A DNA stretch of 64,000 nt from Leptodontidium sp. MPI-SDFR-AT-0119. Taxonomy: Eukaryota > Ascomycota > Leotiomycetes > Helotiales > Leptodontidiaceae. Of this stretch, positions 1 to 11,981 are shown piece after piece. Position 1 is the first letter of the stretch. Every line of letters begins with the position of its first letter. Under the pieces are notes generated by a model that was given only the letters and a program-made list of their open reading frames with translations, made no database searches and was not told the DNA's origin. Made by a program: the position numbers and the translations under genes. The stretch lies in NCBI GenBank assembly GCA_020726505.1, contig JAHLEZ010000001.1:2108001-2172000 (forward strand), given 5' to 3'.

Positions 1-1391
1 TTTCCTGGCCAGTTCAAAGTTATTAATTAATACTGTATTGACATTTATTATATATTCTGGAAGCGAATTCACGCCATTTGAAGTGAAATTTTGGTTCTAG
101 CTGGTATGCCTCGTTTTTATTCAGTCTTCAATTAATCAAAGACCTCATCTCAAGGAAATTAGAAAACTTTAGTCCTCCAGTTTCAATAGAACATATTCTA
201 GGAAGAAATGATCAGCCGCTTGTGAAGACATTCTTTACCTTAAGTGCCATGCTTCTCTCCCAACACAGTGCAGGAGCGAGTCAAAAAGCAAACCTAACTT
301 ACAGCCTCGTTGGCAACAGCCATCAAAAGAATCGGCAGCGTAATGCCAGTCAATGTACACCACCAGAAGTTATACTTTCCATCCGTAGAGACGCTGTCTC
401 TCTGAAATCACTTCTTGGTAACCCCCTGATACTCAGTGAACGGTTCGGATTGCTCCTCAACCCTCATGGCTGCAACTTTGATTGCAATAATTTGTCTTCT
501 GGATCAACTGGTCTCTGTTTCCGGGTATTTGAGTTTTCTATTTTTTAAGCTGACATGATTTTAATTTCCTATTATGCAATTGGAATCGCTGAGACAAGAT
601 GTGAGCCTTTTAATTCTGAAACCGATTTGAGCAGATAATCTGTCAAGAGGGTAGCGAAGAGATCGCATCCAGACTGTTGTGGCTTTGTCGACGACCTAGA
701 GTATTTGAATGTGATCGAGGCTCAGAAGACGGTCTCATAAGCCTTGAGCTCGAGGTGTGTCAACTTGAAACCATGTCTTCTACTTGCCTTCGTAGACTCG
801 TTTCGACGATTCTCCACGGGTATGTCTATACGCATTGCCTCGATTAGACCAAGTGGGCGTTGTTTACTGCTTACGTAATCTGAGCCACTTTACCGAACAA
901 CTTGCGGGGTAGATCCACTTCCCCATCTCGACAATCAGCCTCCCAAAACAACACCCTCTCTGACAACTAAGCCTTGACCAAGCCTCAAAGAACTCTCTTC
1001 GAGTATTCTCGTAGAATTCTAAACTTCACGGATCCGGAGATCATTCCTCTAATACGACAATATAGTGGAGCCTGGTGCTTCTCAACCCTGCTAACCTGCT
1101 GCCTGGGACAAAGCTGATCAGCACCCTACATCATTTGACGTACTTTCGAGTATCACGACGGGGCAGTGTCAGCTATAAGCAAGCATTCGTCCCTAGCTAG
1201 TACCTCGAATCTCCACCGTATTCGTCGATCTGGAAGCTTTCTAAGGGCCTACTTGGCATCCTGTGCAGTGACGACAAAAGCTCATCCATCTCCACTTTAA
1301 TCCCCCGGCGCCCAGCTCTCAAGCTTCACGATCGTCAACCTTATCACGTACATACATAATATAAAAGCGGACGACGTCAGCCTCCTCTAAG
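1..1391. other. Intergenic, no supported gene
   Basis: I see no convincing coding sequence here. The longest open stretch (222-548, +) begins at GTG, not ATG, and has no recognisable domain. The last 100 bases hold the promoter of the gene starting at 1392. Confidence 0.6.
1360..1367 (+). promoter_or_regulatory. TATA box plus CRE-like site
   Basis: TATAAAAG lies 25 bases before the first ATG at 1392, and a GACGTCAG CRE/bZIP-like half-palindrome follows at 1374-1381. The TATA box is so close to the first ATG that transcription may begin at or after it, which would favour the second in-frame ATG at 1458. Confidence 0.45.
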
Positions 1392-2170
1392 ATGCCTTTC
1401 ACAATCAAAACGTTTTCTTCGAGTCCCGATCAGAAAGCCCGTCGCAATTCCAACAAAATGTCTTCTCAAAACCAACCAGCTATGCTCGCCTACCGCGACG
1501 AGAACAACACCTCCATCAAATACACACCTGCATCTGTCGATTCACAACAACATTCAAACGACGACTCCGACGCTGAAGCGCTCATCCAACGCACCCTGCC
1601 ATCCGAGCTCTCAGAATACGACAAGCAGCATTTCACTGCCACTGGTCGCCCACAACCAGCATTCAAAGCCAGCGGACTCGCCAATCTCGGCGGACACATG
1701 TACACAGTCCCCCAACTCCTCCCAAAACGCTACACAGACGACAGTATCATCCCCGCAATCATCACCGACGTAATCCCCTCCCAGAAAGCCCCCGAGACGA
1801 ACGGCAAACCGGAGAAGAAAGGCGGCCTGCTGAGTAAACTCAAGGGCAGCAAGAAGGACGAGCAGAAAGACAAGATCATGAAGGTGGTGTATATGCCGAG
1901 ACGGGAGTACCAGAAGTGGTTTGCCCGGGACGAGAAGGGGAATTATGTTGGGAGTGAGGAACATAGAAGATGGACGGAGGAGGAACTCGAGGCGGAGTTT
2001 GCGAAATATAAGCCGGAGCCGACGCAGCAGAAGAAGACTGGTCTGTTTAGTGGGACGGGAGGTAAGTTTGACCCTTGAATTTTGTGTGGGGAGTGTATGT
2101 CTAATGCGGTGCAGGGACCGGAACGAAGACTTCGGGTGCGTTGGGTGCTATATCGCAAGGACTGGCTTGA
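1392..2170 (+). CDS. Conserved fungal hypothetical protein, disordered
   Basis: I do not recognise a named family. Exons are 1392-2061 and 2115-2170; the 53-bp intron (GTAAGT...GTGCAG) removes a premature stop and adds a Gly/Thr/Ser-rich tail ending in an AISQGLA-like segment, about 241 aa in all. The protein is polar and probably disordered, with a Gln/Ser/Asp-rich N-terminus, a central segment with several Pro and Ile residues, a Lys-rich stretch and a C-terminal Trp/Glu-rich helix-like region around residues 170-210. The first ATG at 1392 is very close to a TATA box; the in-frame ATG at 1458 has a good CAAAATG context and may be the true start, giving about 219 aa. A second intron with a GTGCGT donor and an acceptor ending at 2188 cannot be excluded and would change the last residues. 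Confidence 0.7.
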
Positions 2171-2439
2171 GATATTGTTTACTTGCAGGCGAGGGATGAG
2201 ATTTTCTACTAAGGGGATGCGTGCTCTCTTTTGATGCTCATCGGATGGAGAGGAGCTGTGCCTTGTTTTTATTTACTATTTGCATGGATTTGGAGGTGGA
2301 TTTGGAAATACCCTTGCTTTTAGGCGCTGAAATTACTGAATTGAGATTTGTTTCATTAAGGGTGCTTGTTGATACAGTAAAAGCGAACGCCTACCACACC
2401 CAAAATGTGCCCGTGCTTCATGTCTAAACTCTTGGCCAC

Positions 2440-4212
2440 CTACGAACTGGCTCTGTGCATCTTGACCTTGACTCCATCGCCAGGTTGTAGCGTGATGGTA
2501 ATACCCTTCTTCAGAGGTCCACTCATGTCCAACGCTTCAATCTTATCAAATCTCTGCAGTACCCTCACAATAACAAAACTCGCTTCATTCAAGGCATATT
2601 GCTCTGCATCCATTAGCCCAAACCCCATGATCCCCCTTCAGCTCCACAAAATCAAAACCGGGGACACACAAGAGAGAAGAAAGGGAACAACTTACGCCCC
2701 AAACAAATCCTCGGCCCCCCAGAAAACGCAATCATCTCCCACCCCAACTTCCTCCCTTCCCACCTTTCAGGCCGAAAGATATCCGCATCCTCGCCCCAGA
2801 TATCCTTCCTCCTATGCATGACGTACGAATGATATCCCACCTGCTCCCCCTTCATGATAGCAATCGGCTGTTTACCATCCTTCCCCCCTCCAGTAGGCAG
2901 CACCGTATTCCTGATCGCCAAACGGCCGTTAACCGGGACCAGAGGATACAAACGCAGGACTTCGTACAGCACATGCGTGAGCTCCTTACAGGCTTTCAGC
3001 GAAGCGAAAGATGGTTCTGTAAGCGGATGAGTCTCGGTCCCGAAGGTAGAGAGGACGGTCTGGCGGAGCGAAGAGTAGATCTCTGGGTGCCGCGCCAGGA
3101 GGAGGATCGTCCATCCTAAGAGCGCGGAAGTGGTGTCTCTCCCAGCAAGGAGGACGTGTAGAGCTTGATCGCGTAGCTCGATTGGGTCCCGAGTCTCTGC
3201 TACCAAGGCATCGAGTAACACGAATTTCTTCCGTTCGCCAGTCTCGGCTTGCTGGAGGTGGCGTTTCTGGTCTGGATCTAACGCCATCTTGACGAATCGA
3301 TCGGCCATGGATTTGACGGTGTCGCATGCCTCTTTATGTTCTTTCGGGAGAGGCCACCATGAAGGCCGTCGGAATCGTAAGCGGGAAACGATGTATTCCT
3401 GCGCGGTGTTCATAGCTTCGGAGAATGCGATGTTATCTTGCTGTTCTTTCGAGTACCCGGAATCTTCAGCGTGTAGAGCAGTAGTCTGGCTATCGACCGA
3501 TTGCCCGAATAGGAATTCCGTGCTCGCGTCTAGAGTGAAACGGTAGAGGAGCGGCATCCAGTCTGCACTTTCAACCCACCCATCGCTGTTCGTTTGCGGA
3601 AGAGCTTTGAATAGGATGTTGAGATGGCGACCTGCGGCTTCGAGATCGCTGACTTGATCACGGGTGAATTGGGGCTTCAACTGGTGTCTGTAATGGGCCC
3701 ATGCTTCGCGTTCTGCGGTGAAGATACCGTTCCCTAGTAAGGAATGGAAGGCGTCGTTTCTGGCGGGACCGAGCTCGTAGTCGTGGAATTTGGTGGCTAG
3801 GACGGCTTGTATGTTCTCGGGGTCCGCGGTGAAGACAACTGTGTTGAAGAATATTCCATGCATGCGGTAGGTGTTGCAGCCCATGTCTATGTTTCGTTTC
3901 AATACGAAATCGTCGAGGAAGTCCAGGTCTGGGAGCAATCAGCATCTACTCACCCTTTGACTTTAGACCGCAAGAAGTGAAGAGATTGAAAGTCGTCAGA
4001 GGAGTTAGAAACATACCTTTCAATTTTGTGAGGAGAAAGTATAACCGCTCGAGTCCCCATGGCCATTCATTAGGTACAACAGGTGCTTCTGCACATCCGT
4101 ACTGCTTCCCCCATTTCCTCAATCGTCTGAAACTCCACCAGGTCTTTACGTTGGCGTAGACTAGCCACGAAACGAGGAACAGAATCACAGCCTTGAGATA
4201 GAAGAAAACCAT
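2440..4212 (-). CDS. Cytochrome P450, CYP52-like (alkane/fatty-acid hydroxylase type)
   Basis: Haem monooxygenase, predicted to sit in the endoplasmic reticulum membrane and probably to hydroxylate long-chain alkanes, fatty acids or a similar lipid. Exons (minus strand) are 4212-4017, 3928-2696 and 2603-2440; the sum is 1593 nt, 530 aa, the usual length for the family. Residues 4-20 form a membrane anchor. The I-helix motif AGRDTT is near residues 327-332, ExxR (EVLR) near 388-391, the PERW motif near 450, and the haem loop FSGGPRICLG near 467-476. The third exon continues the haem loop as QQYALNEASFV, which confirms the last splice. The AGRDTT and GGPRICLGQQ forms are characteristic of CYP52/CYP63/CYP539-type enzymes; the exact family needs percent identity. 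A GACGAC repeat lies about 110 bp upstream of the start. Confidence 0.9.
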
Positions 4213-5444
4213 GATGATAGAGACCAGAGGAAGATACGCTTCAACTCAACAAAGAGAAAGATCTGGTTCCGAGAATACTTTACGGCAGGAGGGAGCAGAA
4301 TATATGCAGCAGGGGAGAGACGACGACGACGACGAAATCAATCGAAGCTGTAGCCTGGAGTGAAGCGGATCCGAAACACCACAGCCAGCCTCGCTGCCTT
4401 ACTGAAGAAAGGTGAGAAAGCTGTTTGCGAGAATCGACGGTTGAGAGATAGCAAACCAATAGGGGACCGATTTCAGTTACTAAGTCATGGTCATGCGAGC
4501 TTCTGATTGGTCTGTTCGCAACCTGGAAAGGTTGTCTGTTCGCACTCGCTTCGCTTGACAGATTCCGGACGGCGGGTATTTACACCGACCTCGTCTCGCA
4601 TCTGACACTGGTCTGCAGGTCTTCGGATTCTGATGGTGTCGAGAGAAGTTATGACTGAGACTCCGAAATTCCGGATGGCTTCACTCCTCGCTGGCGCCTC
4701 ATATCGTGGAGGTATCGCGAAAGGAGGAGAAGTTTTGGATGGGCTCTCTCCAGCTAGTCTGCCCAAGGTGGGTTTAGCGTGTTTACTACCACGTGAGTAA
4801 GTTTGAAATCACCAAAAGACCTAGGAAATAAGCATAGACCGGCCAGGAGCCTCATTCAATCTCTCTTAAAATTCTTAAACATCTGATTTCCTAACAATTG
4901 ACTGCCATTGACAAACACATATATGGTCACAATTTACACATTCACGTGAGCCCCACAGAGCCTCATGTGGGACATCGATCTCAGATCTTCCCCCTCCACA
5001 AACCGGCACCACTCCACCAACGACACCCGGTTCAGGTTTCAGCCCTCCTGTCAACGTCGGATCATCTCTTTGACAGGTAGATCTCGACGTGCAACAAAAA
5101 AGCTGAAGAATATTGCTAAGAACGGCCCATACCGCCTTGGCCGCCCCTGTTTCGAGTCGGGAGTCGGGACGTGAGCGAGGCGGTTTGATCTTTTCGGCTA
5201 CGGCCCTGAGTGGGCAAGTGAGATGGAAAGGTGGGGTTGGGATTGTGGGTGGAGGGAATGGAATCACTGTTTGAGATGTATGTGATTTGGGTCGTGATCT
5301 GGCTTGTATACTTTTTGTATACTAGATAGATACAATAATCATTTCTTTTGCATGTCATACATGTGTATCACACCTAGCTGGATGTTCAACTTGGCCATAC
5401 AAAATCCAATCAATGTTGGCGCCTTCAGATTAAGTACCACCGCC
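4213..5444. other. Intergenic between P450 promoter and TPA1 3' end
   Basis: Contains the 5' region of the P450 gene, including a (GAC)n-like microsatellite at about 4320-4335. Short open frames at 4491-4766 and 4875-5267 have no recognisable motif and I do not call them genes. Confidence 0.5.
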
Positions 5445-7494
5445 TCAATCCGAGTCGCTATCATCCGAATCCGGAAATCCATTAAATACTTCCTCCTCAT
5501 CACTCTCTTCCAACGGCACCATCTCCTCTTCCCCCTCAATCTCCTCAATCTTCACACCAAACGAAGCGTTGACATCCCACCTATCACCCTTCGCGTGTTT
5601 ACTGACGTATTTCACGAACTTCAGCACACCGCTATCGCGCAAAACAATGCTCATCTTATTCCAGGATGCCGGCATCGTGAATAGAACATTGTCGTCTTCA
5701 GATTCGTCAGAGGTTTTGTAGACTGCAGCATCTTCGTCTTCGTCGTCGTCGCCAGCCATGTAGACCTCATGGCCTCCCACATCATCTTCCTCTTCCTCCT
5801 CAGGTTCTTCAAGCTCCTCTTCTTTTGTCTTGCCGCTGGATTTAGATTCCCCGTTCTGCTTTGGTTTCGAACCGTTGGTCTTGGCCGTTGGCTCCTCTCT
5901 CTTCTCCTCGTCATCATCATCCTCTCCATCCTCGGTGTCGGCTTCCTCCTCATCAGCACCCCAGCCTGGTGAAGGAGTCAACCCAAGACTAATCTCCAAT
6001 CTCGGCTCCCCATCATGACTAGTAGCAAGAGCGTAATCAAGCCCGCGTCGGAATCTTCGTGCCAAAATATCGTAGTTCTCAATATCGCACTTAGTAGCAA
6101 TCTCTAACCACAGTCTGAACTGACGACTTGGTAGAAAGACCTCGGTCAATTCCTTGATCGGGTCTTCCAACGAAGCCTTGTCGACATTCGAGCTGTTGAA
6201 AGGCTGCATGTACAAGAATCGGTGCTTGTGTGGTGGCTTAGCGACTTTCCATGAGCCCTTCTCAATCTCGGTACTGTCTTCGGGGAGGGGAGCTGCTTCT
6301 TGGGCTTCGACATACTCTCGAACTCTGGTAGAGAATTTGTTTGAGAGAAGACCGTCGAGTGTAACGGTAGATGCATCCATGAAGCTTTCTGCCATATCTT
6401 CTAGGGTATCAGGGGTGAGGTATGTCGGAGCCATGTACTTCAGCAAGAAATCAAGATCGGCTTCGGTCAATTCCTTCTCTGCAGCTGGTTCCGAGGGAGG
6501 TTCGACGGCGATAGGTTGTGGTTTGGGAAAGTCGTATCGATCCGGGTTTCCTTGTAGTTGCTTCAAGCTGCTATTCTTGCCCCATTTCTCCTCCTCTCCT
6601 TCAATATATCCTTCTTCTCCGATTTGGGGGATGTGGAACCATCCACTAATTGCCATTCGAATTCTGCCACCATCCTTCTGCAATTGCTCCCCACTCTCGG
6701 CATGGTAGACTTCCTCGACGTCGTGGAAGCTCAGACCAGGTTGGACCGCGAAGAAACTTAGTTGGTTCCAAGCAGGAGGTATGATTTTAGTGGTATCAGG
6801 CGTTGGTGTAATAGTCTTGACTCCGTCATCCTCATGTGCAGTTGTAGGAAACAATCTCAACGCGCCACCCCATTCCTCCTTCCATGGTATGTCTGGATCT
6901 GTGAGATAAAGGATGTAACTGATTCTCCGACTTCCAATCACATCATCATGGCACAGCAGATGACACCCGGGCGTGTAGACATTGATAGCCATATCCGTCT
7001 TCCTACCGCTCAACTCTCCTGATCCCGTAATCGTAGAGACGTATTTTCTGAACTTGGACGAGTACATCGCATCTCTCAATCTCAGCAGAGAGGGCAACTT
7101 CTCGAGGGCACCGTCGTCCAATCCATCCAAGTTGGCCAGATCTCCAGACTGGTGGATCTTGTAGATATCGGTTTCTTTGGGGGTGAACTGGACACTTTCT
7201 CGAATTTCGTCGCGGACGGAACGTAGGAGATCATCGTTGATTAGGGAACTGATAACACTGTGTTTGTATGGTTCGGACTCGGCGTAGTCTTTTGTGTATT
7301 TTTCTAGGATGTCTTTGGCAAACAGTCCTTTGCGGAAACTCTTGTGGACATCTTCATCTGCCAGAACTATTCGAGGCTGTCAGTATGCGCGGGGTATTGT
7401 TGGTACCAATTCGGGTCCTACCTGTCTTTGCACGTTTCTTGAGAATACCTCTGCCATTTTGGCCATTTGATTGAGTATCTGCCTTGCGCTTCAT
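5445..7494 (-). CDS. TPA1: Prolyl 3,4-dihydroxylase TPA1/Ofd1
   Basis: Fe(II)/2-oxoglutarate oxygenase that hydroxylates a proline of ribosomal protein uS12 (Rps23). In yeasts it also acts in translation termination and, as Ofd1, in oxygen-dependent SREBP control. Exons are 7494-7422 and 7366-5445, 1995 nt, 664 aa. The N-terminus is a Lys-rich, nuclear-type segment. The catalytic domain has the HxD iron ligand pair near H164/D166, the distal His near residue 239 (LSFHDVEEV) and the 2-oxoglutarate Arg in GGRIRMAISGW near residue 260. The C-terminal half carries the second, degenerate double-stranded beta-helix domain. It contains a long acidic, low-complexity insert (Asp/Glu runs, roughly residues 490-570) and an acidic tail ending in alternating Asp/Ser. 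It is divergent from the class V aminotransferase gene at 8201. Confidence 0.93.
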
Positions 7495-8188
7495 GATGTC
7501 TGATAAGAACTGGTATGTTGTGGAAAGGAATTGAAGGGAGATGGGAATATCAGTCCATTTCAACAAATTTTGGTGGAGCGGAATTATCTGCCCATTCTCA
7601 CCGACATTTTTTAGCGGGCGTTGGCTTTCAGTGGTTGCATGATCACTGAAGCGCTGGCCGACTCAGCCGAAAAAGGGGCATGCATCTCAAATGCTTCTGA
7701 TTGACTCTCGAAAGCATAGTTTTATAATTTCTTTGGCGCGATATGCGTGTAAGCGCTCGATGCTGCAGATTGATTGTCTATGGACGCCATGGAGATCTGG
7801 GAGGCTTCATGCAGGTCATTCTTCAGTGGTTGGCCGTGGGAGGTCGTCCTCACACGCCAAGCAAACGCGGTATCAAAACGCGAGAAGAATACTCCCCAGG
7901 ATCTTGTTCATGCTATTACATTTTCCAGTCGATACTGCAGTCTTCATTGGCAGCACATGAAGAGGTAGAGAAGTTGTATAGTTTCGCTTCTTTTTCGTTG
8001 CTTTTGTTAATGTTGTTTGGTTCTGCCTCATCGGCCTCGGCAATTCATTTGTCGCCCGAAGGGGAGGGTCAGAGTTGGCCGGGATAATGTCGTCAAGTCT
8101 GCCAGCGAAGAATGGGGTAAGTATCCATACATCAGCCTCAACTCTCTGAATCATTTTACACATTTCCAAGTATCTCCGTCAATTTTCG
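7495..8188. promoter_or_regulatory. Bidirectional promoter region TPA1 / aminotransferase
   Basis: About 700 bp between two divergent starts. A GTAAGT at 8115 followed by pyrimidine-rich sequence and CAG just before the aminotransferase ATG could mark an intron in its 5' leader, or a short extra first exon starting at ATG 8087. Confidence 0.4.
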
Positions 8189-8200
8189 ATGCCAGTCATC

Positions 8201-9603
8201 ATGAGTTCATTCAATATTGCTACTGCTAGGGAGAAGTTTCCTGCGTTGAACCAACCACAAGTCTTCTTTGATAATGCAGGAGGAAGTCAAACTTTGGGCA
8301 CAGTGATAGACTCGTAAGTGTTACACAGCCACTTTATAGTCACTGTCTGACACTTGAAAGGATCTGTAACTATCTATCAAAGACAAACGTTCAACTTGGA
8401 GCTTCATATGCTGTTGGAAAGAAGTCCACCGCAAGCTACGAGAGTGGATATGCTGCTGCTGCAAAGTACATCAATGCGTCTATAGACAGCATCGGTCAGT
8501 CAAATATCTTTAGTTGTCTAATATATGTCATGTCCTGACGACGAACAGTCCTGGGATCATCAACCACATCTCTCTTCCGAACCTTATCCTTCGCCCTCTC
8601 CTTCCCAGCCGGCTCTGAGATAATTATCTCCAAAGTCGACCACGAAGCCAACATCGCTTCCTGGGTCGATCTCGCAGCCCGCCAGAACCTAACTATCAAG
8701 TGGTGGGCTCCCAAAGCGGGTACAAACCCCAAGCTCGAGGTTTTTGATCTCAAGGATCTCCTCTCCGAGAAGACTGTTCTAGTCACGTGTACTCACGCAT
8801 CCAACATCTTGGGCACGATCCACGATATTGCTGCCATTGCAGAGGCTGTCCATACTATTCCTGGGGCGTTGCTGTGTGTTGATGCTGTTGCTTATGCACC
8901 GCATAGACAGATTGATGTGAAGGCTTGGGGTGTTGATTTTTACTGCTTCAGTTGGTACAAGGTAAATCACTCCATTTTAAAACCTCGGAACAATCCATTT
9001 ACAAAAGTAGGTATACGGTCCTCATATGTCCATGCTCTACGCATCACCACTCGCCTTGAAATCCGTCAAGTCTCTTGGTCATCATTTCAACCCTTCATCC
9101 ACTCTGCAAGACAAGCTCGGCCTCGCGGGTTCATGTTACGAACTCACGGCATCAATCCCAGCCGTCCTAGCCTATTTCGGGGACAAGCCAGCAGAATCAT
9201 GGGCAGCGATTGAGCAACACGAAGGGAAGTTACAAGGTACACTTCTGGAGTACTTGAACGCTAGGTCAGATGTAACGATTTGCGGTGAGCCGAGTGCGGA
9301 TACCAAGAAGAGAGTCTGTACAATTGGCTTTGTTGTCAAGGGCAGGAAAAGTAAGGATGTTGTGGAGGCTGTGGATGAACTTTCCAATGGAGAGATGGGT
9401 ATTAGATGGGGGACTTTCTATAGTGTGAGATTGGCGGATGAGATACTGGGGCTGCAATATGATGGAGTCGTGAGGGTCTCGATGGTGCATTATAATACTC
9501 GTGAGTTATCATTCATCAAGAGCGCTTTGGTACTAACTGTTTAATAGTGGATGAGGTGAAGCAACTAATTATGTTGTTTGATAAAGTTCTGGGTAAGGCT
9601 TAG
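8201..9603 (+). CDS. Class V aminotransferase (cysteine desulfurase-like family)
   Basis: PLP-dependent fold-type I enzyme related to cysteine desulfurases and isopenicillin-N-epimerase-like proteins; substrate unknown. Exons are 8201-8313, 8361-8494, 8549-8961, 9011-9500 and 9548-9603, 1206 nt, 401 aa. The N-terminus reads FPALNQPQVFFDNAGGSQ, the family's typical opening with the DNAG motif. Further in come the SxTT cofactor-phosphate segment (GSSTTSLF), the VDHEAN and THASNILG motifs, the VDAVAYAPH segment with the aspartate that contacts the pyridine nitrogen, and the SWYKVYGPH segment with the PLP lysine. An in-frame ATG at 8189 would add four residues. No targeting peptide is evident, so a cytosolic site is likely, unlike mitochondrial Nfs1. 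Confidence 0.88.
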
Positions 9604-9757
9604 ATGAGAGTTTCGATTACTCATTTGCCCTTCTTTCTTCTGTATATATATATTCTGTCATTCTTCGAGTGGAGTTCCACATAATCCAATAACGCTATGA
9701 AGGCAAATCGTTTCCCAATAATTATTTCTCTGGTATTCCCACTGCCATTCTTCCAAA

Positions 9758-10777
9758 TCAAGCTTTCTTTTTCAAACCCTCCCAATACACCTCCCAATGC
9801 CTCATTTCCGCCTGTGAGGTCTTAACAAGCACCCACTCAAACAACCACTTCGGCAACAGATCTGGCAACCCCCAAAGTAACGCATGCGGGAAGTACGCAG
9901 CCACGATATCCTTCCCACAACCAACTCTCTCCAACGCCGCCCTCGCTAATGTCGCTGCTGTGGGTCGGAACATATTCCCCTTCGTCTGATCCCACGCCAC
10001 TTCAGTCACACCACCCGTCATGATACCCAGGACTTCAATCTGACTCTTCCTCTCCCTCTTACTCCCATCATTAGTCTGTGTCATGCCTTCAGCAGCTAAC
10101 TCCCTCTTCAAAGCCGCCGAGAAGATCAAATCGAACGCCTTAGCCGCAGAATAAATACTCATATACGGCATACCGAAATCCGACATCGAACCCATCGTCA
10201 TGATCAGCGACGGACCACCATGCTCCTTTAGCAACGGCAACACAGCTCTAGTAATCTGAGCAGGAAACCGCGCATTGACATTCAACAACCGATCGATATC
10301 ACGAGGCGTATACCGACCATACGGCTCCATGAACGGCCCATCGCTCTTCTCGCCTCCGCCAACATTATTGATCAGGACAGTGACATGGACATCTTTCAAG
10401 CTATCCACCGCGTCTTGGATCTCGCAGTTGGCATCTACGCCATCTTTTGACGCATCAATAACTAAGACGCGGAAATCGAGAGAGGGATGGGAATCTTGCA
10501 TGCTCTGACGGAGAGTCTCGAGTTTCAAGGGATTCCGACCGTGGAGGATGATGTTGAACCCTTTTGAGGCGAGGGCTTGCGCGTAGGATTTGCCGATCCC
10601 GTCGCTGGAGCCGGTAATGAGCGCCCATGAGGGTTGGTTGGTGATGGGGTGGGGGTAGCGGTATTGGAGGATTGAGGATGGTCGGATGTAGGTGTAGATG
10701 AAGCGGAAGACTTTGAGGGCTAGGAGCGAGGTGCTTGCTATGCCAATTGAAGTGAAGATTTTGAGTGAGATTTCCAT
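9758..10777 (-). CDS. Membrane-anchored short-chain dehydrogenase (3-ketoacyl-CoA reductase-like)
   Basis: NAD(P)H-dependent oxidoreductase of the SDR family. The layout (hydrophobic N-terminal segment, then Rossmann domain) resembles very-long-chain 3-oxoacyl-CoA reductase and 17-beta-hydroxysteroid dehydrogenase type 12. Single exon, 339 aa. Residues 7-30 are hydrophobic; the cofactor loop TGSSDGIG is at 55-62, NNVGG near 137-141, catalytic Ser near 197 and YSAAK at 209-213. I start at ATG 10777; the open frame extends upstream to 10933 but only from a GTG. The C-terminus lacks a clear KKxx retention signal, though it ends in several lysines. It converges with the aminotransferase gene, leaving only 154 bp between the stops. 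Confidence 0.87.
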   Translation of the reverse strand: MEISLKIFTSIGIASTSLLALKVFRFIYTYIRPSSILQYRYPHPITNQPSWALITGSSDGIGKSYAQALASKGFNIILHGRNPLKLETLRQSMQDSHPSLDFRVLVIDASKDGVDANCEIQDAVDSLKDVHVTVLINNVGGGEKSDGPFMEPYGRYTPRDIDRLLNVNARFPAQITRAVLPLLKEHGGPSLIMTMGSMSDFGMPYMSIYSAAKAFDLIFSAALKRELAAEGMTQTNDGSKRERKSQIEVLGIMTGGVTEVAWDQTKGNMFRPTAATLARAALERVGCGKDIVAAYFPHALLWGLPDLLPKWLFEWVLVKTSQAEMRHWEVYWEGLKKKA

Positions 10778-11981
10778 CCTGATGCGACTTCGCCGGTTCA
10801 AGCGAGTTAATCTTCGGGTTGTTGAATTGTTTGTTGTGAAGATATACTTGAACAGTAGGGAGACAATCACAAGATATTTTAGAACGGTAGTTTGTTTCTT
10901 TAGTTCTTGTATCACTCCATGAGGTGGTGTCACTCATATGTGGTGCTGGTGGGATGACTTGGGCCACACAGGAAATATTCGAGGTGCGTCTGAAGGCGTC
11001 GAGTTGGGGTCGTGGTTTCCCTTTGTTACCCGATCATGCCCGCTCACCTCGTGACGCCTCAAAATAACTCCATTCGAGTTTGCTTAGCTTTGCCTCCCAA
11101 AGATCACCCCAAGAGAGCTTAGATCAACACAAAGAACTATATTACAAGTATCTCTGATTGTCTACAACCGAAAAGGAAAAGAAAAAAAAAGTGGAAAATA
11201 TATGCAGTTTCCGCCCAAGCCGTGTTTTCCCGACTTCGGCTTGAAGTCTCATTGCATCTTGGGCAATGCAAAGATAATGAACATAGATCTAGAGTGATAT
11301 CTATCTTGATTTAGTCTCTCGACAAAAGGCCTCTATTAAGTCAACGGCATAACTGCCAAAATTTTGCCTGCGATCGACGTCGAAACCTGCATCAAGCGAG
11401 GCAAAATCAAACCACAAAGGATGGTAAGTAAGCCGGGATTCATGGATGTTGGATCTTAGAATAGTTGACTACCTGATTAGCAACTCTCAAGATTGGATAC
11501 AAACCAAGCGAGTCTGTTCATGTCTTTCAAGTTGTCTCCAATGGCAACAAAGCTTTGATTTGGTGGCCCATGACAGCACCCGAAATTTGGACCACAGCCA
11601 TGAACAGTATGATGAGAGCCATTGAACATAAATCCAGTCAAATTTAGATTGCTACACTGCGAAAGGAATGTATTCTGGCCTTTCTCTCAAATTCAGGCTC
11701 AGATGGATCAATGCTTCATAGACTACATCGCATTATTTTCATAGCCAGCCGAGGGAGTATCCCAATATCCTGCCTAGATGTACCTAATATCCAAGACCCA
11801 ACAGACTCAATAATCAATACACTCTCCTAGAAATCTGTAGTCTGAAGATGCCGCCCAGCTCGAACGATCTCATGATCCCAAACACTGGCCTCAATTGCAC
11901 ACAGCACACAAGAGAGTCGGCTACAAAAAGCTAAGATCCCAACACCACGCAAGCCTTGAATTCACTCCTTCTATCCCAATT
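10778..11981. other. Intergenic, nothing recognised
   Basis: Upstream region of the SDR gene and downstream region of the small membrane ORF. Short open frames here carry no recognisable motif. Confidence 0.5.

Noticed and set aside
222..548. 108-codon open frame with a hydrophobic start
   Set aside because: Begins with GTG, no ATG until residue 10, no domain, Kozak context or neighbouring exons.
1490..1964. Long minus-strand frames opposite the 1392 gene
   Set aside because: Antisense shadows of a codon-biased exon; composition is random.
4491..5267. Two minus-strand frames between the P450 and TPA1 genes
   Set aside because: No motif, no splice partners, Arg/Pro-rich random-looking sequence.
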